64,000 bases of DNA. Source: Tritrichomonas foetus. Its lineage: Eukaryota; Parabasalia; Tritrichomonadida; Tritrichomonadidae. Positions 50,441 through 60,417 of the stretch are shown one piece after another (position 1 is the first letter of the stretch; the number at the start of each line of letters is the position of its first letter). The notes beneath the pieces were generated by a model. That model searched no databases. It was not told the DNA's origin and was given only the letters and a program-made list of their open reading frames with translations. The DNA is taken from NCBI GenBank assembly GCA_001839685.1, contig MLAK01000815.1, forward strand, positions 124,001-188,000, written 5' to 3'. The position numbers and the translations under genes are program-made.

Positions 50441-51905
50441 TTTTTACTGTGTTAACTTTTATATAAACTTTTTTCTATCTTTCATTCTTTATAAAACCAC
50501 TTTTTGTGATCAATATTATCGATAAAAACAATTTCTTTCAAATTATTCTGAAATTGGCAAAAATTATAGATTGAATTCAATCAAAAAATCAATAAACAGT
50601 CAATAATTGAGTTTAATTGGGTAACTATTGTGAGGAAAAACGATAGGTTTTCATCGTGAACATTTAAGGTCAAATGAAAAGTCAAATTAACGAAAAGTGT
50701 TCACAGTAAAAACTGTCGCACTGTTACTGTTGATACAATCTTCGATGATAATTCTATGTGATAATCGACTAATTGATTTGAGTCTTCCTTTTTCCAGGAT
50801 TGTTTAAGAATGAAACAATTCAAGACAAATTTAGGAAAATTGTACAAGTAAGGTCAGGAAAAAGAAATAACACATTAATGTGATCATATTAAGGCTCACT
50901 GTGTCCAGTTTTTTCATGAAGGTTTTTGCCCCACTGGACCCGCCCAAAATACAGCCAATAGGTTTTTCTCATTCAAGATTTTTTAGTGTTGTTGTTATTT
51001 TCGGGTTTTCTCAAACAGTTGCCTATAAACTGAGATTAATTTACATTTGATTTGATGTTCTTTTGATGTTCCCATTAATGAATATTCATGGACATTTTCA
51101 CTATAAACCACATTTATTTCACCATATCAAATTGACTAGCTTTGCTTGAACGGTCATTATTTGGAAATGAGAGAGAATTGAAATTGAAAATTAATTATTA
51201 AAGATTTTATCTTGGTTTCAAAAGCTTCCCCTAATTTTACTTGATAAAACTGATAAAAATGAAATTACATTTTTGCCTGATTAAAATTGTTTCTGAGGAG
51301 AGATTGGGCGAATTTCATCTTGGTGAAAAATACAGTGATTTTTAATGCTTCATGTAGAGGTTAAAAAATCCAATTTTCAAATATCGAATATTTTGCTGTC
51401 CAAATGAATGAGTTAGATTATATCTCTGCCTATGACCGTCTCATTATCATAAAGCACTGATGACAATGTTTGTTTTTTTGCAAGTCACATTTTTAGTTTC
51501 TCAAAACATTCTAATTGAAGTGAATTTTCTCATTTTTTTGTAAGTGTTAGCAAATAAAAAGGATATTCATAATTTTTGTGAATTCACATTTGAACCCATT
51601 CTTTGACACGAAAATCGTCTTTTCTTGACTTTTTAAAATTAAATTCATGATGTTTTAATTTGTTATCAAATGGCAGTATCCCTTTTTTTGAGATTTCTTC
51701 AGAAAGTTCTTCACATTTGGAAAACATCTTCTGATAAAATTAATTTTTTCAATATTTGATGGATATTTGTTGACAACAGAATCTATTTCAATAATTCATA
51801 AGAAATGATGAAATAGCTTTCAATATTTCATCAAACATAAAAAATTAAATTAATAATAATAATAAAAAAGGATATTCGATGATTGACAAGTCTAACATGT
51901 TTAGT
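50441..51905. other. Intergenic region between convergent genes
   Basis: AT-rich, without a credible coding frame. A GC-richer patch at about 50905-50952 contains a hairpin: GTCCAGT pairs with ACTGGAC at about 50912-50942. It could be part of a small RNA or an old element; nothing identifies it. A 12-bp palindrome CACATTAATGTG lies near 50870. Confidence 0.4.
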
Positions 51906-52298
51906 TTAAAAGACAGTAACAAGTGATATGTGATAGTCTGAGTTTGATTCTCTCCTTGAAACAACAGGGGACTCAAAGAGTGGTTCATCAACATATTCCA
52001 CTTTTTGATTGGTATTGGTGAAATTGTCGTTATATAGGGTGAAATCTATAGAATTCTGATATTCCGCAGTTTGTGATAAATCCGAGAACCCTCCTTCCAT
52101 GCAATCGAAAGGTGTTAAAGGTCTTGGAATCACAGATCCAATTTGAGCTGGATCAGCAACAAAAATTCCTAAAAATGGAGATCTGTTTTGGTTTACGTGG
52201 ACTGCCTGTGGGAAGCTGGACGGGCGGTCCAATCTATTCCTGTTTCTTTCGTTATTTCCTTCTTCATTTTCATCGATTTGTAACCAAATGCTTTCCAT
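51906..52298 (-). CDS. Small unrecognised protein
   Basis: The product is 130 residues starting at the first ATG. It is polar, rich in Asn, Ser, Pro and Asp, with a mixed composition unlike chance frames of this AT-rich DNA (SSFPQAVHVNQNRSPFLG, RPLTPFDCMEGGFSDLS). The underlying DNA is clearly GC-richer than its surroundings. No domain, signal peptide or membrane helix is visible; it is probably largely disordered. SRRE and TPFD could be phosphorylation sites. It may be a regulatory peptide, but I do not recognise it. Confidence 0.55.
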   Translation of the reverse strand: MESIWLQIDENEEGNNERNRNRLDRPSSFPQAVHVNQNRSPFLGIFVADPAQIGSVIPRPLTPFDCMEGGFSDLSQTAEYQNSIDFTLYNDNFTNTNQKVEYVDEPLFESPVVSRRESNSDYHISLVTVF

Positions 52299-53253
52299 TT
52301 GTTATGAAAATAAGAGTTTTGAAAATAATCTGAGAATTGAAGACATTGTGAATGATTCAATGAACTTCAGAAAAAATCGAGAGAGGGTTAGAATATATTG
52401 TGATAAATAATAGAATTTTCTACATCTGTTTTCGTTCCATTTTCGATTAAAAAATAGGTAGGACATTAAAGAACGTGAATTTTTATTCCATTATCATGGT
52501 GAGAATTTCATTATATGTATAAAAAAAGCGTTATCGTTTTTATCTTGTTTTTTGATTGGATTAGATGCTGTATTTCAGCTTTGTTTAATATAATATATGA
52601 TATATAAATGAAATCTCCATCTTAGAAGTCTTAAGATTCCAAGTGAAATAGAAAAAAGTCATTTTTATCTCTGAGTATATTCTAATATCAATTCAAATCC
52701 GTATCTGTCAGAAAAGAATTCAATTATGTCCTTAATATTTGTGAAAAATTTACATTAGTCTCTCAAGGCGAAATATAGACGGTTTACTATTCAATTTCTT
52801 TTATCAGAAAATATCAAGTTATTTTTATTAACTTTTGTAATAAACTGATATTTTTGCTTCAATCACACATCAACTTATTCTCACTTTTTCCAAAAATACG
52901 TACCCTAGGATTTTATAATTAATAAGAACAAATTCCTGATATATTGATACAAAAAATATATTATCCAATAATCATCCGAAAAAAAAGAAATTGAAAATTA
53001 GTCTTTGGATATTGAATTAGTTTTATTATTCTTCTAATCTATTAAAAAGAAATCGTTGAAAATCGATCGAACCCAATCGAGATATTTTTATTTTTATTTA
53101 GATACTTCCCAAATTCAATGGAATACGCGGTGTTACATATGAGATCATATTTCTCCTACTCAGGAATTCAAAAGATGTGAATGAAGATTATCATTCAAAA
53201 ATTGTCACTTTTCTCATTCTCAATGAATTTGGATAAACGTCATATTTCAAAAA
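52299..53253. other. Intergenic region between divergent genes
   Basis: Upstream of the small protein (reverse) and the Lys/Asn-rich protein (forward). AT-rich; no further gene, repeat family or RNA recognised. Confidence 0.5.
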
Positions 53254-54342
53254 ATGGTTGAAATTGTTAATTCAAAAATCGAAATCATCAATGCTTTGGC
53301 ATGTCAACATAGGAGGCTGAAATGTAAAGAAAAGGCATTTTTTGATGTGCCACAAAGTATTGAAACAAATTTTGTGAAGCACAAGAAAAAAGATCACACC
53401 AGCAATAATAATAAAATCCATCAAAGAAAAATTAACATAACTGATTCAACTTCTAAAAAATCCTTGCCCATGAAAACTCATCAAGATATTTATGCTTCTT
53501 TACACAAACTTTTTGATAAGGACGATAAAAATAATGAGGTAAGTTTTTTGAAAGAATTGACCAATAAACCGCCCATCTCAAAAATCACATCACAAAACAC
53601 TCATGACAATAAAAATGTCCAAGATATGATACCTCAAAAAGATAACCGATCTATTGTTAATTGCAATTACCAACAGCTTAAATACGACAAAACAAAAAAT
53701 GAATTTACACAGCTTGAGAATAATAAATTTCATTGGAAAATAAAAGATGATGAAGTCATCAAAAATGACAATGAAAAAAATATGAATGTTTTAATATATG
53801 ATTCACATCAAAGTTCTACAAAATATCAAATATCTCAAAAACATCACAATTTTGATTATCAGAAAAATGTGAGTGAAAATGAAAGAAAAATAGATTTTCC
53901 AAATCAAATTAGAGATAATATTCAATCTAATATTTCAAAAAGGCATAAACAAGATCAGCACAATCAGAAAATTGACAATGAATCATATTTGACCCCAATC
54001 ACTGAAATTGATGTTGAAAAAAGTGAAATTACTGAAAACAAAAACATATCCATATACCAAAATAAAATAATAGATGATAGAAATCCAAAAACTTCCAAAA
54101 ATTACAATAAAAAACAGCAGCCCATCCAAAAATTACCAAATTCTCAAAAATCTCCTATTTTTTCTCAGAATATACGAAATCCAAAAGACATGGTTATACA
54201 TTTCTCTAAATATGATGATTTTATTGATCCAATTCTTATTGATGATCAACATGAATTATCAGAAAACGAAAAAAAAAAGCTCACAAAAAGTCAAAATATA
54301 CTGATGATCCATTGCTCACTGAAATTGAAGAAGATCCAGTAA
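53254..54342 (+). CDS. Lys/Asn-rich protein of unknown function, main frame of a split gene
   Basis: The product is 362 residues from the first ATG. The first 35 residues (IEIINALACQHRRLKCKEKA) look ordered, then low-complexity Asn, Lys, Gln, Ser and Ile follow to the end with short repeats of the kind QNxxxH. No domain is recognisable. The end KKKLTKSQNILMIHCSLK is out of character; the change falls at a run of ten A at about 54269-54278. With one more A the frame would continue into the acidic C-terminus at 54312-54545, giving about 430 residues. Confidence 0.6.
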   Translation: MVEIVNSKIEIINALACQHRRLKCKEKAFFDVPQSIETNFVKHKKKDHTSNNNKIHQRKINITDSTSKKSLPMKTHQDIYASLHKLFDKDDKNNEVSFLKELTNKPPISKITSQNTHDNKNVQDMIPQKDNRSIVNCNYQQLKYDKTKNEFTQLENNKFHWKIKDDEVIKNDNEKNMNVLIYDSHQSSTKYQISQKHHNFDYQKNVSENERKIDFPNQIRDNIQSNISKRHKQDQHNQKIDNESYLTPITEIDVEKSEITENKNISIYQNKIIDDRNPKTSKNYNKKQQPIQKLPNSQKSPIFSQNIRNPKDMVIHFSKYDDFIDPILIDDQHELSENEKKKLTKSQNILMIHCSLKLKKIQ

Positions 54343-54545
54343 ATGAGTTTTTCAAAAAGCGCGATTTTAAAAGAAACCAAAATCCAAGAACATTTGATCA
54401 ATTGTGTACATTTGATGCTTCTGAAGTTCGACAAAAAATATTCCATCCAAAAAGGCCAAAACAAAGCTTAGATCCATATGAATTCATCGTAATTGATTTG
54501 TCAAGTAATGATCCAGCACTTTCTGCAATCATTGATAGTGATTAA
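54312..54545 (+). CDS. C-terminal piece of the Lys/Asn-rich protein, separated by a frameshift
   Basis: Without its own ATG near the start (it opens at TTG), this frame encodes LTEIEEDPVNEFFKKRDFKR, FDQLCTFDASEVRQKIFHP and an end DPYEFIVIDLSSNDPALSAI that look like an ordered, conserved tail. In its own frame it is open upstream through the A-run of the preceding frame, so both belong to one gene. The function is unknown. Confidence 0.55.
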   Translation: MLTEIEEDPVNEFFKKRDFKRNQNPRTFDQLCTFDASEVRQKIFHPKRPKQSLDPYEFIVIDLSSNDPALSAIIDSD

Positions 54546-55709
54546 TTTACAAAGATATTCAATATATGGAGTAATAGAATCAAACCAAAAATATATATAA
54601 TATTGTATTTATATGTGATTGCGAAAGTTTTTATTGTGGTTTTATTTGAATGATTATTTGATCAAATAATGATGATGACATGTCATCTAGCAAACATGAA
54701 TTGACTGTTTATCTCAAATTTAAAATTGATTATCATTTTACTTTTAACAAAAATGAATGTCTGACAAACATCTATTTTCACATTCCTATAGAAAAGAGAG
54801 TAATGTTCAAAGTAATCATTTGGCCGTGTAATTTCGTTTGTTAATTTACAGGTAGAAGTCTTGACTTTCTATGTATATAATCGAGATTGATCACTACAAT
54901 GATTTGATTGAGAATGATGAAACATTCTTACAAAACCTTAATGACTAAATAAAATAAATATTAGTATCTAAAAGTGCATTCTAGTTAATTTTTGTTCACT
55001 TGGAAAGTGTTTTTTTGAATCAGTGAAAATGATCCTTAAGTCAAGTGGGAAACTCAGAATAAATTCGTTTTTATTATTAGAATTTCAAGAAAACAAATCA
55101 GACAAAATAGTAATAATGAATCGCTGTTGAAGAGACAGCAATCTGGTTATGAATTGGAAAATACTTTATCTTCAGTCAGTCTTCTTGAAAAGTTGTAGCA
55201 GTGAATTTATTACCAGAATCTTTTCACAATTATTTTTAGAAAAGATAAGCAATTTATTTAAAAATTACCAGTTAATGATATCATTTAAGAAAATCCTTGA
55301 AAAATGATTTTATATTTATAAAAAGTTGCTAAAATATAAATATGTTTTTTCTATTTTTTTTAATGAAATTCGAATATATTCAAGCACAATTATAGAATAT
55401 ATATTTTAATTGTTTTTGAACTTATATTTATCTACTAACATTTGGTTTTCACTTTTTTCCTCTTAAACTTATGATTAGAACTTTTTGAGGGAAATCATTT
55501 ATCAATTTGCTGCAAAAAGTTAGAACCATTATAAATTATTCTATTTCAAAATGTACTAATTATTTTCACAATATTCAATTTCATTAGAAATTAATACAAC
55601 TTTGACAATACCTCTATATTTGTCGCATCAAATATTTCTAAGCGACGTTTATAGCTTTTTCAGTTTTATGAAATTCTCAGAAAATTGATACTTATTTTCA
55701 ATCCTTCAC
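54546..55709. other. Intergenic region
   Basis: Between two forward genes. AT-rich, no gene or repeat family recognised. The right end should hold the promoter of the second Myb gene. Confidence 0.5.
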
Positions 55710-55715
55710 TCACTT
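55710..55715 (+). promoter_or_regulatory. Possible initiator element of the second Myb gene
   Basis: TCACTT starts 23 bases before the ATG, nearly the same place as the TCACTT before the first Myb gene. It fits the Trichomonas TCAYW initiator. Another TCACT begins 4 bases earlier. Confidence 0.3.
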
Positions 55716-55732
55716 CATAATTTATCTTTCTG

Positions 55733-56476
55733 ATGAGTTGCATCAACCACTTTTCACACAATATAGCAACTAATAACACAGATGTTCATTGTCCATCAAA
55801 CACCCAAATTCCTCTTTCTAACTCTCCAATGATATCACATTCGCCAAAATCCAAAGATATTCATAAAAATGAGAAAGAAAATGGGCGAAGTAAATGGACA
55901 ACTGAAGAAGATCAAATTCTTGTTGATATGGTTAAAAAAGTTGGTGCTAAGAATTGGAATCAAATTGCATCAGTTTTACCAAATAAAACTGCGAAACAAT
56001 GCAGAGATCATTACACTAACTGTCTTGATCCCGATATCAAAAGCAGTTTATGGACTTCTCAAGAAGAAAAAATTTTATTCCAAAAGTATCAAGAGTTTGG
56101 TCCAAAATGGTCAAAAATTAGATTATTTTTACCAGGAAGAACAACATCAATGATCAAAAACTATTTTAGAATGCTCTCAAAAGAATCTTTTAGAAGCACA
56201 ACCAATTGTAATAATGTGAATTATAACACAAATTATGAATTCAATTCACCTTTCATGATTCCTAATACTCCTGTTCTTAATCAGCAACATGAAAGTATGT
56301 TCTCTTCTTTAGTCAGACCTATTGGAATAAATATTGAAGATAATATGAATGAACCTCTTCCTCTTCCAACTAATTCACATTCAATTGGACGTGTTCCTTC
56401 AATTGACAAGTTTTTTGAAATCAGCTACCTACTGAATAAACCATCCCTCTTGTGTAACAACAGAATGTATGTTTGA
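55733..56476 (+). CDS. Myb-like transcription factor (R2R3 type), second of three
   Basis: The product is 247 residues. Two Myb repeats follow a polar N-terminus of 50 residues: about 53-100 (KWTTEEDQILVDMVKKVGAK, WNQIASVLPNKTAKQCRDHY) and 106-150 (LWTSQEEKILFQKYQEFGPK, WSKIRLFLPGRTTSMIKNYF). The first repeat is close to the classical consensus, so sequence-specific binding is likely. The C-terminal 95 residues are Asn/Pro-rich and could activate transcription. It is only distantly similar to its two neighbours outside the repeats, so this is not a recent tandem duplication. Confidence 0.93.
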   Translation: MSCINHFSHNIATNNTDVHCPSNTQIPLSNSPMISHSPKSKDIHKNEKENGRSKWTTEEDQILVDMVKKVGAKNWNQIASVLPNKTAKQCRDHYTNCLDPDIKSSLWTSQEEKILFQKYQEFGPKWSKIRLFLPGRTTSMIKNYFRMLSKESFRSTTNCNNVNYNTNYEFNSPFMIPNTPVLNQQHESMFSSLVRPIGINIEDNMNEPLPLPTNSHSIGRVPSIDKFFEISYLLNKPSLLCNNRMYV

Positions 56477-57042
56477 AATTGAAATTTCTAACAATAGAAT
56501 TATAGAGATAGAGATAGATATAATAAAAGCTTTTGCTTCATAACCTTTTCTCATGAGAATAGTGACAAGTTACATTGATTTTTAGTCATTGTCATCCATT
56601 AGATAATAATGAGATGATTGATAATTAGGTGAATAAGATTTATTTTCCAAAACAGTGATATGAGTTTAAACAACGACAATAAAAGTGAACTGCCTCAGAA
56701 TTTGCCATGATTATATTATCTGAATTTGTGTAAGCCAAAATATTTAATCCGGCTTCACTCTCTTTTGTTTTTGTCTTCAGTGTAAATTAGCCATTAAAAT
56801 GCTTTTATACTTATTATAACACATCATATTTCATAAAATTGTAACCCAAATAAAATATTTTTTATTGAATTTTCTCGGAATGTTCGATGAAATGGATGCA
56901 TTCTCTATAACATTTCATAATTTATTCATCAGTAATAAGAATGATCAGAAATTATATTAATAAATCTAAAAATTTAATTTAATCAAGTGAAATAAGTAAA
57001 AGAAAATAGCAAATAGGATTAGATTGTATTTGTATTTTTTTA
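56477..57042. other. Intergenic region between convergent genes
   Basis: Between the ends of the second Myb gene and the methyltransferase gene. Starts with a short AGATAG/AGATAT-rich patch (about 56505-56520). No gene recognised. Confidence 0.5.
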
Positions 57043-57741
57043 TTAATCAACTTTGTTCACGAAAATTGCGCAAGTATAATCTTGGTCTTTTTCACCACCA
57101 GCGAGTTCCAATTTCTTTACTCTGAAACCATGTTCATCAGCCACTCTGAACAGTACACGAGGATCAATTGCATGAATGTATTCAGGAGCCTTTCCTTTAA
57201 ACACTTTATCAACTCCGTCACCTTTTGTGAAATCGCCAATTTCGCCTGGGAATTTGACTCCTTGCTTGTATCTTTCATCATAAATTTTATCAATTCCCGG
57301 TTTGGCATAATGGTAAGGAGACATTGTAAGGATGTAAAATCTTCCATCAGGAGCAAGCCATTCTTTAGCTCTCTTAAAAAGTTCTTCGATTTCAGATGGA
57401 GTGAAAAAGTGCATCACGCGAGACATATGAATGGCTCCAATGCTTCCTTTTGGAAAACTGATATTTTCATTTGTTATTTTTCCTTCAATGAAATATAGTT
57501 TCTCTAACTTTGACTTAGGTGTATTCAACACAATATAATCTAAAAATTTCGATGTCAATTCATTCAAGATCATTGTGGCACCTTTGTCAATGGCTGCAAG
57601 TGAAGCTGCACCAAAAGCGCCACCAATATCCAAACATGGAAGAGTACATTTACTAGCATATTCAACAAACTCTGCTGAAGTTCCAAATGCAACCACTTTA
57701 TAACCAGTTTGAAGCCCAAACCAACTTAGAAATTGCATCAT
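57043..57741 (-). CDS. Class I SAM-dependent methyltransferase
   Basis: The product is 232 residues. CLDIGGAFGAASLAAIDKGA (residues 33-52) is the SAM-binding motif I with the first acidic residue, NELTSKFLDYI follows where motif II would be, GSIGAIHMSRVMHFFTPSEI is the next strand and helix, and EWLAPDGRFYILTMSPYHY is the post-motif strand region. The C-terminal half (FPGEIGDF, YIHAIDPRVLFRVADEHGF) resembles small bacterial methyltransferases, and the substrate is unknown. The gene is compact, with a balanced composition, and could be a bacterial acquisition. A possible MITE begins 24 bp upstream of its start. Confidence 0.85.
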   Translation of the reverse strand: MMQFLSWFGLQTGYKVVAFGTSAEFVEYASKCTLPCLDIGGAFGAASLAAIDKGATMILNELTSKFLDYIVLNTPKSKLEKLYFIEGKITNENISFPKGSIGAIHMSRVMHFFTPSEIEELFKRAKEWLAPDGRFYILTMSPYHYAKPGIDKIYDERYKQGVKFPGEIGDFTKGDGVDKVFKGKAPEYIHAIDPRVLFRVADEHGFRVKKLELAGGEKDQDYTCAIFVNKVD

Positions 57742-57760
57742 TATTATATATTAATATAAA

Positions 57761-57778
57761 TTATAGGTGCCTCTTATG
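57761..57778 (+). repeat. Left terminal inverted repeat of the MITE-like element
   Basis: TTATAGGTGCCTCTTATG occurs here and, perfectly inverted, at 58251-58268. The repeat includes a TA that could be the target duplication, leaving GGTGCC as the element's end. Confidence 0.75.
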
Positions 57779-58263
57779 GACAAAAATGGTGAAGTGAGAA
57801 ATATGGAAAAACAAGAATCATTTTGTTAGAAAGACCATTTTTCTCTTCAAAATTGGACTATTGAAAAACTGACATGTAAAAATTGATCGTCACATAGAGA
57901 ACTTGAAGGTCAAAAAAGGGGAGAAACTCAAATATTGATCGTCGGGTTGAGGTGAAATGCAAAGGCTAAATATACTTCAATTTCGTACAGCTCAAAAATG
58001 GCAGTTAAGGACAAATTTATTGTGATTTATTCTTTTCACCTTCATTAATATCAAGCCCTGCCTTTTTCATCAAATGTTGGCGTCCATATCGTGGGAATAT
58101 CATTTGTACTCTGCCATATTTTGGGCGTTCTATCAATCATTAGAAATACCGATACACATTGAAAAAGTTTCACTATTCATGTTTTCAATGGAAAGAAATA
58201 TCTAAGGGTAGGAATCATGCATCCTTATGGACAAAAAAGTGGAAAATGAGCATAAGAGGCACC
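57766..58263. mobile_element. MITE-like element, 498 bp
   Basis: Two perfectly matching inverted ends (GGTGCCTCTTATG and its complement) flanked by TA on each side enclose about 470 bp with higher GC than the surrounding DNA and no complete gene. An additional copy of CTTATGGACAAAAA from just inside the left end reappears as a direct repeat near 58223-58236, close to the right end. A reverse-strand frame of about 37 codons at 58019-58132 (ERPKYGRVQMIF) is open but unrecognised. The structure fits a non-autonomous DNA transposon using TA targets; its ends differ from those of the mariner element above. Confidence 0.6.
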
Positions 58264-58268
58264 TATAA
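58251..58268 (-). repeat. Right terminal inverted repeat of the MITE-like element
   Basis: CATAAGAGGCACCTATAA, the exact inverse complement of the left 18 bp, followed by AT-rich host DNA. Confidence 0.75.
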
Positions 58269-60417
58269 CTTATAAATATAATAGTGTTGGTAAGATCAGA
58301 AAATTATCTCTTTCGCGTTGAATATAAAAAATTGTAAATTTACGCTTCATTTCTGCTACTTGAAGCTGGGTCTTTTAATTATCGAATAAGATTGAAATAA
58401 TTTGTTCTCTACACTTCCATTTCCAATTGATTGATGAATTTTCAAATAAAAAAATAATATTAGATATCGACAATTCTTGGTATAAAAGATAAACTGTTAT
58501 TTCCTAGTGCATTTAAGGTATATTTGCATGTTGAAGGTCGAACTAATGTTATAATGGGAATAGTTCCAAAATTCAAAATCTGGTCAATTCCCATTTTTAA
58601 CATTATTTTAGACCAATATAATCTTTTAAATAGCTCTATTTAAATATAAAGTCATTGATAAGCTATTTTTCGAAAAATATTGACCATTTTTTTTTATTTC
58701 TTTCCAATGTGTTAAACATAGATTATTTTTCACTGTTTCATAGAATATAACTTATATTAAATATATGGATAATATTGCATCTTTGTTTCATTTTCTCAAT
58801 TCGCATAAAAATGAAAGGAAATTTAATGATACTTTGAAATCTACGATTAGAATTCATTCAATTTTCACTGACGATACCGAGACACAAAACGCATGATATC
58901 TTCGAATAAAAGTGGAAAAGTGTCTAATATTTGCATAAATATAATAATCATCATGTTACCATGTATTGATATATATTGTTAAAAAACAAATGACCATTAA
59001 ATCTTGTTCCTCTTTAAACTTCTTAAAGAGTTTTCCCAAAGTTTTGAATATATTGAATTTTGAAATAAATAAAATGATGTAGATAGAAAAAATGCCGATA
59101 GTAGAGTTTTCAATGAATTTGATGATTTTAACTTTTTCGATTACCTTTTGGCCAAATAAACAAAATATTAGATTCAAATATTCAATTGGAGAATTATTAC
59201 ATTCAATAGAACTTCAATTTTCTATGAATCAAAGTTCCGATTTGAAACTGGAATATATGCTTCACAAAAAATGTAGATTCATTAAACTTATGAGGATTAA
59301 TTACTAATTATATTATTAAATTTTAGTAACAGTTGTAAATCCTTATTATATTTAATTTCCTCATCTTTTTAATGAAGTGAAATTTGAATGCGAGAGGTTA
59401 AAAGTATTCAAATAATTTGGACATTATTTTCAGTTTCCATAATTGGTCTTTTGGTTTGATGGTTTGATTGATTGTTTTTTACATAGTTCTCTGTTTGAGT
59501 GTATCAAGCATATATACAGTAAATCCTTGTGAAAATAGTCATATACAATACAAATTGCGTTCTTTTTATCCTAAGAAACCGCATTTCCCATATATTTATT
59601 GAACTATTGTTTTACAAAAGAAATAAGTTTTTTTTATCCAAAGCAATTCAATAAATTGATCACTCTTTTAATTTGATTTATTAAAGCTTGATCATATGTT
59701 TATCAAATATTGATGCAATTGCAAAATTAATAAACAAATAATTATATTGTTATCTCAAGGATCTCATGAATAATTCCAATGATTGTGGAAAAAAAAAGAA
59801 TTGTTAGAAAAGTAAAACATTCTATTCACTTCCCATTTATATCTCTATTCATAAAATTATCTGCTTATTCATCAGCAGCACTGAAAAAAATCACAAATTA
59901 TCGATTGATAATTAAGTGAAAATTAAATTTCCATCAAAGTATTCTTTTATCAAAAATAAAACAAATTTAATGGTCGCTGAGTGTGTATTGTAATGTCAAA
60001 TTGTTTTTTTATGTGTATTTCATCAATAGTAAAGCTATCAATTTTTTTCTGTTGACATATACAAAAAGTTTTTCCCACATTTTTCTCACAATGAACTTTC
60101 AATACTTCTATTCAATATTGAAATAAGAAATTTTGCCAGTTTTTGAATAGACTTTGTTCATGATCTGATCAAGATCGGATTATCAACATGACTCTCATAA
60201 TAAACATGTAGTAATGTTGATAAAATCTTTTGGTTAATTGAGAATGGATTTTTTGGGTTTTCTGAATAATTCAATGATTATTCAAATAATTTTATTTTTT
60301 GAATAATGGTTTCATTTCAATATTTCAAAAATAAATTCAATGTGGAAAGAAAAACAAATCATTTTTATTCGTTGTTTTCTTAAACAACCACCCTCAACCT
60401 AGTAGAAATAGAATATC
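58269..60417. other. Long intergenic region
   Basis: AT-rich and without a credible gene; two overlapping frames near 58956-59307 on opposite strands mirror each other. Contains one stem-loop listed separately. The right end should carry the promoter of the third Myb gene; a TCAACC at 60394-60399 is in the place of an initiator but fits poorly. Confidence 0.45.
58545..58604. repeat. Imperfect stem-loop
   Basis: AATGTTATAATGGGAAT (58545-58561) pairs with ATTCCCATTTTTAACATT (58587-58604) with one bulge or mismatch, loop of 25 bases. Could be the relic of a mini-transposon or a structured transcript; nothing identifies it. Confidence 0.45.

Noticed and set aside
58956..59307. Two overlapping short frames on opposite strands
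   Set aside because: No recognisable motif; the composition equals the surrounding spacer.
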